Source: Puniceicoccales bacterium (lineage in GTDB: Bacteria; Verrucomicrobiota; Verrucomicrobiia; Opitutales; JAIRLM01). From it: a DNA stretch of 33,649 bases. The notes beneath the pieces were generated by a model. It was not told the origin of the DNA. It saw nothing but the letters and a program-made list of their open reading frames with translations, and searched no databases. Position numbers and translations under genes: made by a program. How positions within the stretch are numbered: position 1 is the first letter of the stretch; every line of letters starts with the position of its first letter. The stretch lies in assembly GCA_031258995.1 (NCBI GenBank), contig JAIRMB010000038.1, forward strand, positions 1-33,649, written 5' to 3'. Positions 1 to 8,139 of the stretch are shown here, one piece after another.

Positions 1-257
1 AGCCGCTGGGCCATGCAGCCGGCTACGCCCACAAGAAAACTTTCTTGAATTTTCTTCTTCGCAACGGACCGCAGCAGCCCACCGATGGCCTTCCGCTCCG
101 CTTCCTCCCGTACGCTGCAGCTGTTGATGACGATGGCATCCGCTTCTGCTTCCGGGACAATCCGATGGCCGCCGTCCTCCAATGCCGCCGCCATGGTTTC
201 CGAGTCGCGGCAATTCATTTGACAGCCGAAGGTGATAACGCAGACGGAGCGGCCCAT
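1..257 (-). CDS. miaB: tRNA-2-methylthio-N6-dimethylallyladenosine synthase MiaB, N-terminal part (cut by window edge)
   Basis: This is the N-terminal UPF0004 domain of the radical-SAM methylthiotransferase that converts i6A37 to ms2i6A37 in tRNAs reading UNN codons. The reverse strand translates to MGRSVCVITFGCQMNCRDSE at the start. The three cysteines expected to bind the auxiliary 4Fe-4S cluster are visible in FGCQMN, in NSCSVREEAERK and in GCMAQR, about 12, 48 and 82 residues in. The radical-SAM CxxxCxxC motif and TRAM domain would lie beyond the left edge. The ATG at 257 is the only ATG, GTG or TTG between the upstream in-frame stop and the first conserved cysteine. The gene diverges from tyrS across about 100 bp. 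Family assignment is firm; MiaB rather than the related MtaB or RimO is favoured by the GCQMN and CSVRE signatures. Confidence 0.93.
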   Translation of the reverse strand, partial: MGRSVCVITFGCQMNCRDSETMAAALEDGGHRIVPEAEADAIVINSCSVREEAERKAIGGLLRSVAKKKIQESFLVGVAGCMAQR

Positions 258-326
258 GGGACGGGCATGGGTCCGTTTTTTGCTTTGGCAACTTTCCTCG
301 GCGTCGGAAGTGGTCGGCGTATTTCC

Positions 327-354
327 TTGGCAGCGCGAAAACGGCGCCTAGACA
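327..354 (+). promoter_or_regulatory. Predicted sigma-70 promoter of tyrS, start codon at +1
   Basis: TTGGCA at 327-332 and TAGACA at 349-354 are separated by 16 nt. The -10 ends six bases before the GTG at 361, so transcription would begin at or next to the start codon. No Shine-Dalgarno sequence precedes the GTG. The promoter assignment is inferred from sequence alone. Confidence 0.5.
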
Positions 355-360
355 AGCTCC

Positions 361-1527
361 GTGGGGGATAGTTCGCTGGAGGTCCTTTTTGCCGGCGTGC
401 AGGAGTCCGCTGGACGGGAAGATATTAGGCGTAAACTGCTGAATGGTAAGACGTTGACGATCAAATTGGGCGTAGACCCCACGCGGCCCGATCTTACCCT
501 GGGCCACATGGTGGTATTTCGCAAAATGCGGCAATTTCAGGATATGGGCCACCGGACAGTTTTTTTGATCGGCGATTTTACCACCACGATCGGTGACCCG
601 AGCGGCCGCTCGGAGACCCGTCCCGTTCTCACGGCCGAACAAATTCGGCAGAATTCACAAACCTATTTAGATCAAGCATTCAAAATTTTAGATCCCGCAA
701 AGACGGAAGTGCGCCGCAACGGCGAGTGGTTTCGTGAAATGTCCTTCGCCGATGCGCTCCTGCTGGCCCGAGAGATGACCGTCGCCCAACTGCTGGAGCG
801 GGATGATTTCGCCAAACGGTACGGCGCCGGCACGCCTATCCCGTTGGTGGAGTTCCTCTATCCGCTTTTGCAGGGCTACGATTCCCTCATGCTGGACGCC
901 GATGTGGAGCTGGGCGGCAGCGATCAGCTATTCAACATGCAGGTGGGCAGAACGCTTCAAAAAAGTCGGGGCGGAAGCGGGCAGGCAGTTCTCTGTATGC
1001 CGCTACTGGTGGGCCTAGACGGCGTCCGTAAAATGTCCAAAAGCTACGACAACTACGTCGCATTCAACGATTCAGCGACGGACATGTTCGGAAAAATCAT
1101 GTCCCTGCCGGACGACGCCATGGGGGCTTACTTCCGCTTACTGTTGGGCTACGATAGCGGAGAAATCGCTGCGCTGGAGGCGCTGCACCCTATGGAGGCC
1201 AAGAAGCGGCTGGCCGGCGAAATTGTGAAAATTTTTCATGGAGCGGAAAGCGCTGTGGCAGAACGAAGACGCTTCGAAAACGTCTTTTCGGATCACGGCC
1301 TGCCGGAAGAACTGGACACAATCGCCCTCAGATCCGCCCCGGCGGACCCTGTGGAGTTGCTCTTCGCCTCCGGAAAGTTCCCCAGCAAAAAAGAGATCCG
1401 CCGCCTATGGGAACAGGGCGCCCTTCGGATCGGCGGCCGGCGGCTGGAGCCGGGCCAAAAAATCGAAGAGAAGGACCGCGGCTCCGTATTGCAGGTGGGG
1501 CGAAGGGAATTCTTTAGGCTGGCATAG
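361..1527 (+). CDS. tyrS: Tyrosyl-tRNA synthetase
   Basis: A class I aminoacyl-tRNA synthetase that activates tyrosine with ATP and charges tRNA-Tyr in the cytoplasm. The HIGH-type signature is in DPTRPDLTLGHMV (about residues 39-51) and the KMSKS loop is in VRKMSKSYDN (about 221-230). The tRNA/tyrosine recognition core carries GGSDQLFNMQVGR. An S4 RNA-binding domain forms the last ~55 residues (FPSKKEIRRLWEQGALRIGG and following). At 388 codons it is in the normal range for the TyrZ-like class of bacterial TyrRS. The start is a GTG at 361 without a Shine-Dalgarno and six bases after a -10-like hexamer, suggesting a leaderless message. It diverges from miaB and converges on the gene at 1572-3524. 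Confidence 0.96.
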   Translation: MGDSSLEVLFAGVQESAGREDIRRKLLNGKTLTIKLGVDPTRPDLTLGHMVVFRKMRQFQDMGHRTVFLIGDFTTTIGDPSGRSETRPVLTAEQIRQNSQTYLDQAFKILDPAKTEVRRNGEWFREMSFADALLLAREMTVAQLLERDDFAKRYGAGTPIPLVEFLYPLLQGYDSLMLDADVELGGSDQLFNMQVGRTLQKSRGGSGQAVLCMPLLVGLDGVRKMSKSYDNYVAFNDSATDMFGKIMSLPDDAMGAYFRLLLGYDSGEIAALEALHPMEAKKRLAGEIVKIFHGAESAVAERRRFENVFSDHGLPEELDTIALRSAPADPVELLFASGKFPSKKEIRRLWEQGALRIGGRRLEPGQKIEEKDRGSVLQVGRREFFRLA

Positions 1528-1571
1528 CGCCCATCTTCGTCGACCTACGCGACGCTTATTTTGCTGGTTTC

Positions 1572-3524
1572 CTACGTAAGCTTTTTTAGTGCCGCCCAGA
1601 GGGCCCCATACTCCGCTTCGGCAGGTCTTGCCATGTCCCATGCTTGATGGAATTTCTCGAGCAGTTTGAAAACTTCCCCCATTGATTTGCACTCAAACGC
1701 GAGCGACAAATTCCTAACTCCATCGTCCCACGCAGCTTGCGTTAGTTTGCCCTTCTTTACAAAAGAAAATGGATGAACAAATCTAATGGCACCGTTCAAT
1801 TGGGCGAGCGTACCATCTGCTGACCCATTCCACGTCAGTGCGGCCTTCCTGCCGTCCGCGGACAACCCCACTATTCCGCGAATGAACTCCCTGTGATACG
1901 ATGTTGTCGTTCCATCGGAATTTGTTATCGTCCCATCTGAAATGGCTAATTTTCCAAGGGCGGCCTTTACCGAGTCTAGCGATGTGATATGGGCGAGCAC
2001 ACTATCGAAATCTTTGGCCGAAATTTCTTCTTCGAGTTTACATAATCGGTCAAGCAACCGTACCCGTCCTCCTTCATCGGTTCCGCAAGCTGCTTCGTTG
2101 ATCATACTGTAACATTCTTTAAACGCAATAATGGCTGCGACAAGCGCACGAATTCCTCCGTTCCAAGCAGCTTCATCCGGTTCGTCTCCTTCGGTATCCG
2201 CTTCCCAGGAAGGTGTGCTGCCGCTGCCATCGTCGACGGCAAGTTTTGTTTTCAAATGCCCAAACGTCTGCTCGAATGAAGTATTCCACACCAAGTCTGC
2301 CGCCGCGTCATAGCTCGCATCCCGTTCAATTTTGCCGCGAATTACATTAATAAAATGATCAAAATTTGGGTTCCTTGCACCAATGCCACCACAACCAATT
2401 GCGCCCTTCGCAATCCCTAGGGATCGCCAACTATCGGCATTCCGTACAATAATTTGGGAATTGAGCATGGAAGAAACCATGCCACAACCATTTCCGCAGC
2501 AGACATCAAAGCCTTCTTGCAGCATCCCGTTAAGCACATCGGCAATTCTCGTACGTTCGGCCAACGGGATGTTTTCGTCACCTCCGGAGGGAGAAGCGGG
2601 TATGATTGGGGCAACCGACCTCGCGCACCACAGCGCTGCGAAGATGAAATTCGCAAGTCCTCCATTCCAACCGGATTCATTGGGCTCCGTTCCAACGAAT
2701 TTTATCGTCGAAGAAATCGGCCCCAGCTCGAGCTTCTCGCAAAAAGCTGTTAGTCTTTCTAGGGTGGCGGATGCCGATCCGGCCCATTCCAATCTTTCCC
2801 ATATTTTCGTGGGGCTTTCGCCATTCTGGAATAGGGATACCGCCCCCACAGCCAGAGCTCTAAATAATGTAAAAGAAATGTCATTCAAAGCTGCATGCGG
2901 CACCGACGTTTCTTTGCTTTTCAGTTCCACATTTCCGATTCCCATTGCATCGTAGGCTGGCCGCAGCTTCCGCGCGATTATCCCAAATAGCTGATTCGCA
3001 AGAGAAGAGTACGTGAAGGTAACTTTTTCATCGAGTGTCGTAGAGCCGACACCCGGAATGCCAAACACGGTGCCGTCGTCGTTCGTTGCATCGACTTGCA
3101 ATGACGATAGCGCCGGAGCGGGCGGTTTATTCGCCGGCGTAGTCGCTGCTACGACAGTGGCGACAAGACCTGCCATAAGGCCCAATTCGGAGCCATTGGC
3201 AACGTCTCCGGGGACCGTTTTCCCGTCCCATTTATCAATTAATTTGGCACGCTCTCGATTTTGCATAGACCGCACAATGAGCATTGCAGCCGTAAAAATA
3301 AGAGCCGTGAGGAGTGAAAAAGCAACAAAAGCAACAATCGCCGCCCAAGTTCGTTGAAGGGCAGGATTGTTCCGCACAAGAGTTTTGACAAATTTTTGCT
3401 TTTCTTCATCCGATACATTAGCGTCGAAATGCTTCCCGGCGATAGAGCCCAAAAAATTTTCGATGCCAAATACCTTATCCGAATAGGTGATCTCTACTGC
3501 CATATACGCACGTCGCGTCAGCAC
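1572..3524 (-). CDS. Large membrane-anchored hypothetical protein with internal helical repeats
   Basis: Not recognised. A 650-residue protein with a short cytoplasmic-looking N-terminus, a clear transmembrane helix at about 60-84, a second hydrophobic stretch at about 114-128, a Pro/Ala linker, and then a ~500-residue soluble region. That region holds four related segments at about 211 (AALNDISFTLFRALAVG), 283 (ESGWNGGLANFIFAALW), 451 (EAAWNGGIRALVAAIIAF) and 596 (QAAWDDGVRNLSLAF). Each is followed by a leucine-rich helix such as RTRIADVLNGM or RVRLLDRLCKL, which suggests a repeated alpha-helical module. A CCGNGCG motif lies near 342. The start is uncertain: GTG at 3524 or ATG at 3503, neither with a ribosome site. 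It converges with tyrS and lies downstream of the sufU-like gene on the same strand. The overall layout resembles the protein at 12806-14134, but clear sequence similarity was not seen. A surface or envelope role is only a guess. Confidence 0.75.
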   Translation of the reverse strand: MLTRRAYMAVEITYSDKVFGIENFLGSIAGKHFDANVSDEEKQKFVKTLVRNNPALQRTWAAIVAFVAFSLLTALIFTAAMLIVRSMQNRERAKLIDKWDGKTVPGDVANGSELGLMAGLVATVVAATTPANKPPAPALSSLQVDATNDDGTVFGIPGVGSTTLDEKVTFTYSSLANQLFGIIARKLRPAYDAMGIGNVELKSKETSVPHAALNDISFTLFRALAVGAVSLFQNGESPTKIWERLEWAGSASATLERLTAFCEKLELGPISSTIKFVGTEPNESGWNGGLANFIFAALWCARSVAPIIPASPSGGDENIPLAERTRIADVLNGMLQEGFDVCCGNGCGMVSSMLNSQIIVRNADSWRSLGIAKGAIGCGGIGARNPNFDHFINVIRGKIERDASYDAAADLVWNTSFEQTFGHLKTKLAVDDGSGSTPSWEADTEGDEPDEAAWNGGIRALVAAIIAFKECYSMINEAACGTDEGGRVRLLDRLCKLEEEISAKDFDSVLAHITSLDSVKAALGKLAISDGTITNSDGTTTSYHREFIRGIVGLSADGRKAALTWNGSADGTLAQLNGAIRFVHPFSFVKKGKLTQAAWDDGVRNLSLAFECKSMGEVFKLLEKFHQAWDMARPAEAEYGALWAALKKLT

Positions 3525-3619
3525 AACTGACGAAATTTTGCAAGAACAAAATGAAAATCGGAGAAGGCGTCGGAAATGAAATTTCCTTTACAGGATCGGC
3601 TTTCGGGACTGCGCCGCTT

Positions 3620-4126
3620 TTAGCCGCAAGAGGTAGTGACTGATACCGGGGGAAGCGATTGCGTCGCATTGGCCAGTGCCTCCCGCAGGGCATGCCAGGG
3701 CAGGGTGGCGCACTTGATGCGCATGGGAAATTTTCTCACCCCCAGCAGGACGGTGCAAGGACCGAGATCCACCAACTCGCCGCCGCCGAGGGCCCGGATG
3801 GTCCCGTCGATCCGCCGTAGTGCTTCGATGCATTCCAATCCTTCAATGGAAGAAGCCATCAGGGAGGCTGATGCGCGTGAAATGGCGCAGCCTTCGCCGC
3901 AGAAGCGGATCGTCCGAAGCCGCTTCTCCTCCAAACACACCGCGACCGCCACGCTGTCGCCGCAGCTCGCATTGTGGCCCATCGCTCGGCCATCCGCTTC
4001 CTCCAGAGCGCCATAATTGCGTGGACGGCGGCTGTGCTCCAAAATGACCTCTTGGTAGAGCTCCTCCCATTCCTCCACGGGGGAAAACTTGGTATAGGCG
4101 CAGGAAAAGGCAAGCACCGGCTGCAC
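3620..4126 (-). CDS. sufU: SufU-type iron-sulfur cluster assembly protein
   Basis: A SufU/IscU-family protein that accepts sulfur from a cysteine desulfurase during Fe-S cluster assembly. The three zinc-binding/acceptor cysteine contexts are present: NASCGDSV, FCGEGCAISRAS and RIKCATLPWHAL. The spacing between the second and third, with extra sequence before VRKFPMRIKC, is typical of SufU rather than IscU. The family usually begins close to the EELYQEVILEH motif, so the GTG at 4078 is a credible alternative to the GTG at 4126; neither has a Shine-Dalgarno. No sufS, sufB or sufD is nearby, which is unusual because sufU generally sits beside sufS. The downstream gene on the same strand is the unrelated hypothetical at 1572-3524. 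Family assignment is good; the exact start is not. Confidence 0.88.
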   Translation of the reverse strand: MQPVLAFSCAYTKFSPVEEWEELYQEVILEHSRRPRNYGALEEADGRAMGHNASCGDSVAVAVCLEEKRLRTIRFCGEGCAISRASASLMASSIEGLECIEALRRIDGTIRALGGGELVDLGPCTVLLGVRKFPMRIKCATLPWHALREALANATQSLPPVSVTTSCG

Positions 4127-4309
4127 GGTTCGAAACGTTCGTCATGCCCAGCGTTCCTTTCGCGGGCCAACGGAAAATTCTTCTTATAATGTGGTCACTT
4201 TTGGGTTTTTGTTTCCGGTGAATAGGGTGGTACGTAGGGAATTTTTACTCCACGCGCCCAACCGCTCCATGGGAAGAAAATTTTATGCGGTTGTGCGGCG
4301 GAGAAAAGG

Positions 4310-5377
4310 CTAGTGAGACTCGCTGGCCATGGCGGCCGTTCGGGCATGCCACTGCGGATGGGCCCGCTCCATGGCGCGGAGTATCTCTTCCTGTTGGGGC
4401 GGAGGAAAAGCGGACAGGTACTCCAAAAATGCACTCCGGCCTTCGCCGATTGGCAGTGCGGCGATGTGGTCCAGCACGTTCTTTTCGCCCCGGCGAAGGA
4501 CAAGTTCCGCCTTCCAGCGCATGGCTGGATCGGACTCATCGCCCAAAATCTTTCCAGCCACCGCAGCTACGGCGAACGCGAATTGGCGACCAAGTGCCCG
4601 ATTGGCCCATTCCGTGGCGGTAGAATTTTTTTCCATGACGTAGCGATAGCCCACGGTGGGACATAGGGCATACTTAGAGGCGGCTTGGGCGGCTTTCCAA
4701 AAGAGAAGCAGGTCCTCGGCAACCAGCATCCGTCGGCTTTCGGCGAAAGGCTTCAAATCGTGCGCCACGGCTCGAAAAATGGTGCCGCGCCAGAGCTTAT
4801 TCCAGAGATTCCAACTGATCTTTCCTTCGGCCAGCAGCTGAATGAGTTCGCTGCCGCTCCGCGTGCCGGAAAACGGCGTTACCCGCAGCATCCAACCCAC
4901 GGGCGATTCCACAGTCCCATCCGCTAAAACTTTTTCCAATGGAAATAGAACAACATCGGCGTCGGAGCCCTTCGCCGTCCCATGGGCCCGTTCGGCGATT
5001 TCCGGCAGCAGTTCGTCGTCGCAGTCCAGCCAAAGGATATAGTCGCCGCGGGAAGCGAGCAGGGCGCGCACGCGGGCCTGCAGCGTGCCCCGATTTTTTT
5101 CGTTGATTAGCAGGATGATGCGCGGGTCGTTGGCCGCATAGCGTTCCAGAATTTTTCGGCTGCCGTCAGTGGAACCGTCATCGACGCAGATAATCTCGAT
5201 GGCCCCCAGGGTCTGTCCGATGGCGCTGTCCATGGCAGCGACGAGTGTGCGCTCCCCATTGTGGACGGGCACAAGGATCGAAACTTGCGGGGCCGGATCG
5301 GCCCAGGCAAAAAAATGGGGAAAACATAGGAGGAAAATGTTTAGGGCAGAACACTTACGCCACCGCACGGTTCCCAA
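4310..5377 (-). CDS. Family 2 glycosyltransferase with a signal-peptide-like N-terminus
   Basis: A GT-A fold glycosyltransferase, probably transferring a sugar from a nucleotide-sugar donor during surface polysaccharide synthesis. The nucleotide-binding start VSILVPVHNGE, the CVDDGSTDGS motif and the metal-binding LDCDDEL motif are all in the first ~130 residues. The C-terminal ~200 residues are less conserved. The domain is preceded by a basic then hydrophobic stretch ending in FFAWADP, which looks like a Sec signal peptide with an AWA cleavage site. No ATG, GTG or TTG lies between that segment and the first beta strand, so it must be translated if the domain is complete. Start candidates are TTG at 5377 and GTG at 5368. 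Secretion would be odd for an enzyme using cytoplasmic donors; the segment may instead be a membrane anchor. Confidence 0.85.
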   Translation of the reverse strand: MGTVRWRKCSALNIFLLCFPHFFAWADPAPQVSILVPVHNGERTLVAAMDSAIGQTLGAIEIICVDDGSTDGSRKILERYAANDPRIILLINEKNRGTLQARVRALLASRGDYILWLDCDDELLPEIAERAHGTAKGSDADVVLFPLEKVLADGTVESPVGWMLRVTPFSGTRSGSELIQLLAEGKISWNLWNKLWRGTIFRAVAHDLKPFAESRRMLVAEDLLLFWKAAQAASKYALCPTVGYRYVMEKNSTATEWANRALGRQFAFAVAAVAGKILGDESDPAMRWKAELVLRRGEKNVLDHIAALPIGEGRSAFLEYLSAFPPPQQEEILRAMERAHPQWHARTAAMASESH

Positions 5378-5697
5378 ATGGGAATCGCCGGCAAATTTTT
5401 CTCGGCAATGCTAAAATTTCGCCGTGTTCGCGCCGGAGAGCCGGTAGCCTTCGGAAGCCTGTGATGGTGAGGAGAACGCCGTTAGAGTGAAAATAGGCCG
5501 TGTAGTCGAAGGAAGTGCGCCGCGGGGGACGCGACCCGTGGAAGATGTTGACAAAATTGCCCCAAACGGCTTAATTGAATGTCATGGGTTTTTGTGTGAG
5601 GTTAGGATGGTTTCTGCGTCGATTCACACCCCTAGCACTGGCCGCGGGGATCGGCGGGATGGCATCCCGGGGGATGGCAAGGGAAGGGATTTCCACT

Positions 5698-6453
5698 ATG
5701 GAAAAGGGAAAATTGTCCTACAGATCCGTGGCGCCGTGGGTCTTGGCGGGTGTTTCGCGGGAGGCCTATGAGGACTTTGAGTCCTTCTGGCAGGAGTTTG
5801 AGGCGGAGCCGCACGGCGGCAATTTCGCCATTCCGAAAAAAGTGATCTGGCTAAACGGCGCGCCGGGGGCCGGAAAAGGGACAAATACGGCCTACGTGCG
5901 GGACGTTTTTCAGATTAGAGCAGAGCCCATCGTGACGAGCGACTTGCTAGACAGTCCGGCGTTTCAAAAGGCGAAGGACGCCGGCCAGCTCATTGGCGAT
6001 CGGGAAGTGACAGCTCTCGTTTTTCGCACCCTTTTGAGCCGGCCCTACGCGGGCGGGGCCATCGTGGACGGCTACCCGCGCACGGCGGTGCAGGCGGAAT
6101 GCGCCAAATTGCTCCACGATAAGATTGTGGCGATGAAACAGAGTTCTGACTTTCACCTGGTATTGCTGGAAGTTTCCGAAAAAATGAGCGTGGACCGGCA
6201 ATTGGGTCGGGGCGTGCGAGCAAAGCGCAACAATGAGCGAGCACAGGCGACCAGAAATGGTAAAGAAATGCCCGTTAGGCAAACGGATATGGATCCAGCG
6301 GCGGCCCGCCGGCGCTACCGGACCTACGTGGAGCAGACAACTGCAGCCATGGACGTCCTAGGGAAATACTTCCCTTGCCACCGGGTTAATGCGGAAGGCT
6401 CCTTTGATCGGGTGCGGGCGAACGTCTATGCCATCGGTCGATCCGGAAGGTAA
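5698..6453 (+). CDS. Adenylate-kinase-family nucleoside monophosphate kinase with N-terminal extension
   Basis: A P-loop NMP kinase: the Walker A GAPGAGKGT lies at residues ~54-62. VDGYPRT corresponds to the NMP-binding DGFPRT motif, and VSEKMSVDRQLGRG to the start of the LID region. The LID insert is short and lacks zinc cysteines. About 45 extra residues (with FESFWQEFEAE) precede the P-loop compared with ordinary Adk, so this is probably a divergent paralogue rather than the main adenylate kinase; substrate unknown. The chosen ATG at 5698 has a good Shine-Dalgarno (GAAGGGA, 8 nt upstream). The frame stays open to ATG 5584 and TTG 5575, and a longer product would begin with a basic/hydrophobic, signal-like segment. 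It diverges from the glycosyltransferase and is followed 63 bp later by the lipoprotein gene. Confidence 0.82.
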   Translation: MEKGKLSYRSVAPWVLAGVSREAYEDFESFWQEFEAEPHGGNFAIPKKVIWLNGAPGAGKGTNTAYVRDVFQIRAEPIVTSDLLDSPAFQKAKDAGQLIGDREVTALVFRTLLSRPYAGGAIVDGYPRTAVQAECAKLLHDKIVAMKQSSDFHLVLLEVSEKMSVDRQLGRGVRAKRNNERAQATRNGKEMPVRQTDMDPAAARRRYRTYVEQTTAAMDVLGKYFPCHRVNAEGSFDRVRANVYAIGRSGR

Positions 6454-6516
6454 TCCGAGCCTATTTCCTTGACCGGAGCGGAAAGGGCTCCCTCAATGGA
6501 GGGGGAGAAGACAGCT

Positions 6517-7404
6517 ATGAGAAACTTTTTTGCGCTAGCCTCTTTGGGGCTGCTTTGCGGCTGTGGCCATGTGAGCAACGTTGAGATTACGAACACCACT
6601 CCGCGGATCCTGGCCGCGAACGCATCGGAAACCTATCCTATTACCATGCAGTTCCGGGTGCGGAGCGGAGAAGTGGAAAGAAGTTCTATTAGGGCACAGG
6701 TTGTGGTGGATGGTCAGGCCCGCAAGATGGAACGGGACGGCAGCACGGGCTTTTTCTGCGAATATGGCGCGCCGAAGGGTCGCAATAGTGTGGCATACTA
6801 CTTCGATGTGGATTACACGCAGCGGGGCAGCGACGGGACCGTGAAGAAAAATATCAAAACGCGCGTCTACGAGCTCGATCTGAGTAATCGCTATGTGCTT
6901 GGCCTGGACACCGTACGCGGTATCCCCGGCACCTGCGTGACCGTGATGGGCCGCGGATTTTCCGGCGAAGACCAGGTATTTTTGGGCGACGGGCCTGCGG
7001 AGACCCATTTCGAGTCCCCCACAACTTTGAAGTTTTTTGTGCCCGCTATAACGGCCGGGAGAAGCTATCGAGTTACCATCGAAGATCGATTGGGCCCCAT
7101 CCCGGCCGGAGAATTTCGCGTCGATCCGGCCCTGCTGAATGCCAGTCCTCGGGCCGTAGAGTTGCGCGCGGGACGGAAGGCCGCCGTGGCGCTAACTACG
7201 GCCATGCCGGCTCCGAGCGACGGATTGGACGTCAACATCACGACGGACATTCCTAATGCGATCGAAGTGGAGGAAAGACACATTCCGGAAGGCCACAATG
7301 GCGTGTCTTTCGACGTGAAGGGCATCGCACCGGCGACGGGCTCCCTCTATGTGGCCATCGATGGTCACCAAACACTCACCATGCCGATTGTGGTCCGGGA
7401 ATAG
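6517..7404 (+). CDS. Lipoprotein with IPT/TIG immunoglobulin-like domain
   Basis: A predicted envelope lipoprotein of 295 residues. The N-terminus MRNFFALASLGLLCGCGHVS has a lipobox (LCGC) with the lipidated cysteine at position 16. The middle contains a beta-rich segment followed by an IPT/TIG-type Ig fold at about residues 125-200 (VRGIPGTCVTVMGRGFSG ... SYRVTIED), a fold seen in extracellular carbohydrate-binding or adhesive proteins. The C-terminal third is also beta-like. The ATG at 6517 follows a strong purine-rich ribosome site (GGAGGGGGAGAAG). The frame is open further upstream to 6469, but that extension would bury the lipobox. It lies just downstream of the NMP kinase on the same strand and may be cotranscribed. 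Localisation is well supported; the ligand is unknown. Confidence 0.85.
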   Translation: MRNFFALASLGLLCGCGHVSNVEITNTTPRILAANASETYPITMQFRVRSGEVERSSIRAQVVVDGQARKMERDGSTGFFCEYGAPKGRNSVAYYFDVDYTQRGSDGTVKKNIKTRVYELDLSNRYVLGLDTVRGIPGTCVTVMGRGFSGEDQVFLGDGPAETHFESPTTLKFFVPAITAGRSYRVTIEDRLGPIPAGEFRVDPALLNASPRAVELRAGRKAAVALTTAMPAPSDGLDVNITTDIPNAIEVEERHIPEGHNGVSFDVKGIAPATGSLYVAIDGHQTLTMPIVVRE

Positions 7405-7439
7405 GGGAACGGGCGGGCACCGGCGAGGCGGTGGTGAGC

Positions 7440-8063
7440 CTAGCGGTAGCTCACGTTGCCCTGCTCCGTCTGGCTGTGCCAGTAGAGCAGCCGAATTAGG
7501 AGGGCGACTAGGATGACGAGGGCCCCGATCAGTAGCCCTCCCAATAGGGTGAGTGCGGCCGCGCTCGGCGCAAGGCCGACTGCCGTGAGTACGGGGCCCA
7601 TAATAGAGGTACCCACTAGGTTTGCAAAAAAGTGGAGCGGCAAAATGAGTATGAGTGAAATGCCAAGACTTAGCAGGGGAAGGCCCACATATTCCTGCAG
7701 GAAGCCGGAGACTCCCTCGTATTTTTCGCCGCGCACCGTAAATGTCTTCGTCACTTCCTCCGTTCGCCCGGCGGATTCGCAGGGCGGAACGGTCACTTCC
7801 ACCTCTGCCTGCCGTAGGCCGTTCAGCAATTGCCAAGGCGCCCGAGGGATGGCCCACAGAAAATCTGCAAAATCGGCACCCGGCTGAAGTCGATACTTGC
7901 CCCCCTTTCTGTCTGTGCAAGTGCCTAATAGGCGACCAAAATAAGGTACGTCCGCATTTTCCGGCAGCCATCGGACGGAAAAAAACGGTGTTCGGTAAGC
8001 TTTGTAAATCACTGACACGGCGCCAATATAAATTGGTACGGGAATGCAGTCAACGCCCTCCAT
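7440..8063 (-). CDS. Integral membrane protein with two to three C-terminal helices, function unknown
   Basis: A 207-residue protein with a soluble N-terminal ~115 residues (PIYIGAVSVIYKAYRTPFFS, and a Cys-containing beta-like stretch) and a strongly hydrophobic C-terminal half. The latter has helices around FLQEYVGLPLLSLGISLILI, a Gly/Ala-rich middle, and LLGGLLIGALVILVALLIRL, ending in a short polar tail. The layout, soluble domain then paired C-terminal helices, loosely recalls TMEM43/DUF1625 proteins; this is a weak impression. The ATG at 8063 is preceded five bases upstream by a -10-like TAACAT (8069-8074) with no Shine-Dalgarno, so the mRNA may be leaderless. The frame is open to 8222, but that would overlap the divergent antiporter. 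It converges with the lipoprotein gene. Confidence 0.75.
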   Translation of the reverse strand: MEGVDCIPVPIYIGAVSVIYKAYRTPFFSVRWLPENADVPYFGRLLGTCTDRKGGKYRLQPGADFADFLWAIPRAPWQLLNGLRQAEVEVTVPPCESAGRTEEVTKTFTVRGEKYEGVSGFLQEYVGLPLLSLGISLILILPLHFFANLVGTSIMGPVLTAVGLAPSAAALTLLGGLLIGALVILVALLIRLLYWHSQTEQGNVSYR

Positions 8064-8139
8064 AGCAGATGTTACCGCTCTATTGCGTAAAAAAGAAGCA
8101 TAAAAGCATTGCTCATCCGGTAATTTTTCCCTAGCCGTT

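Noticed and set aside
1528..1571. Bidirectional terminator between tyrS and 1572-3524
   Set aside because: CGTCG/CGACG is only five pairs with an imperfect T stretch; too weak to annotate.
5575..5697. Longer start for the NMP kinase giving a signal-like N-terminus
   Set aside because: ATG 5698 has a good ribosome site, and an exported NMP kinase would be surprising. Kept only as an alternative.
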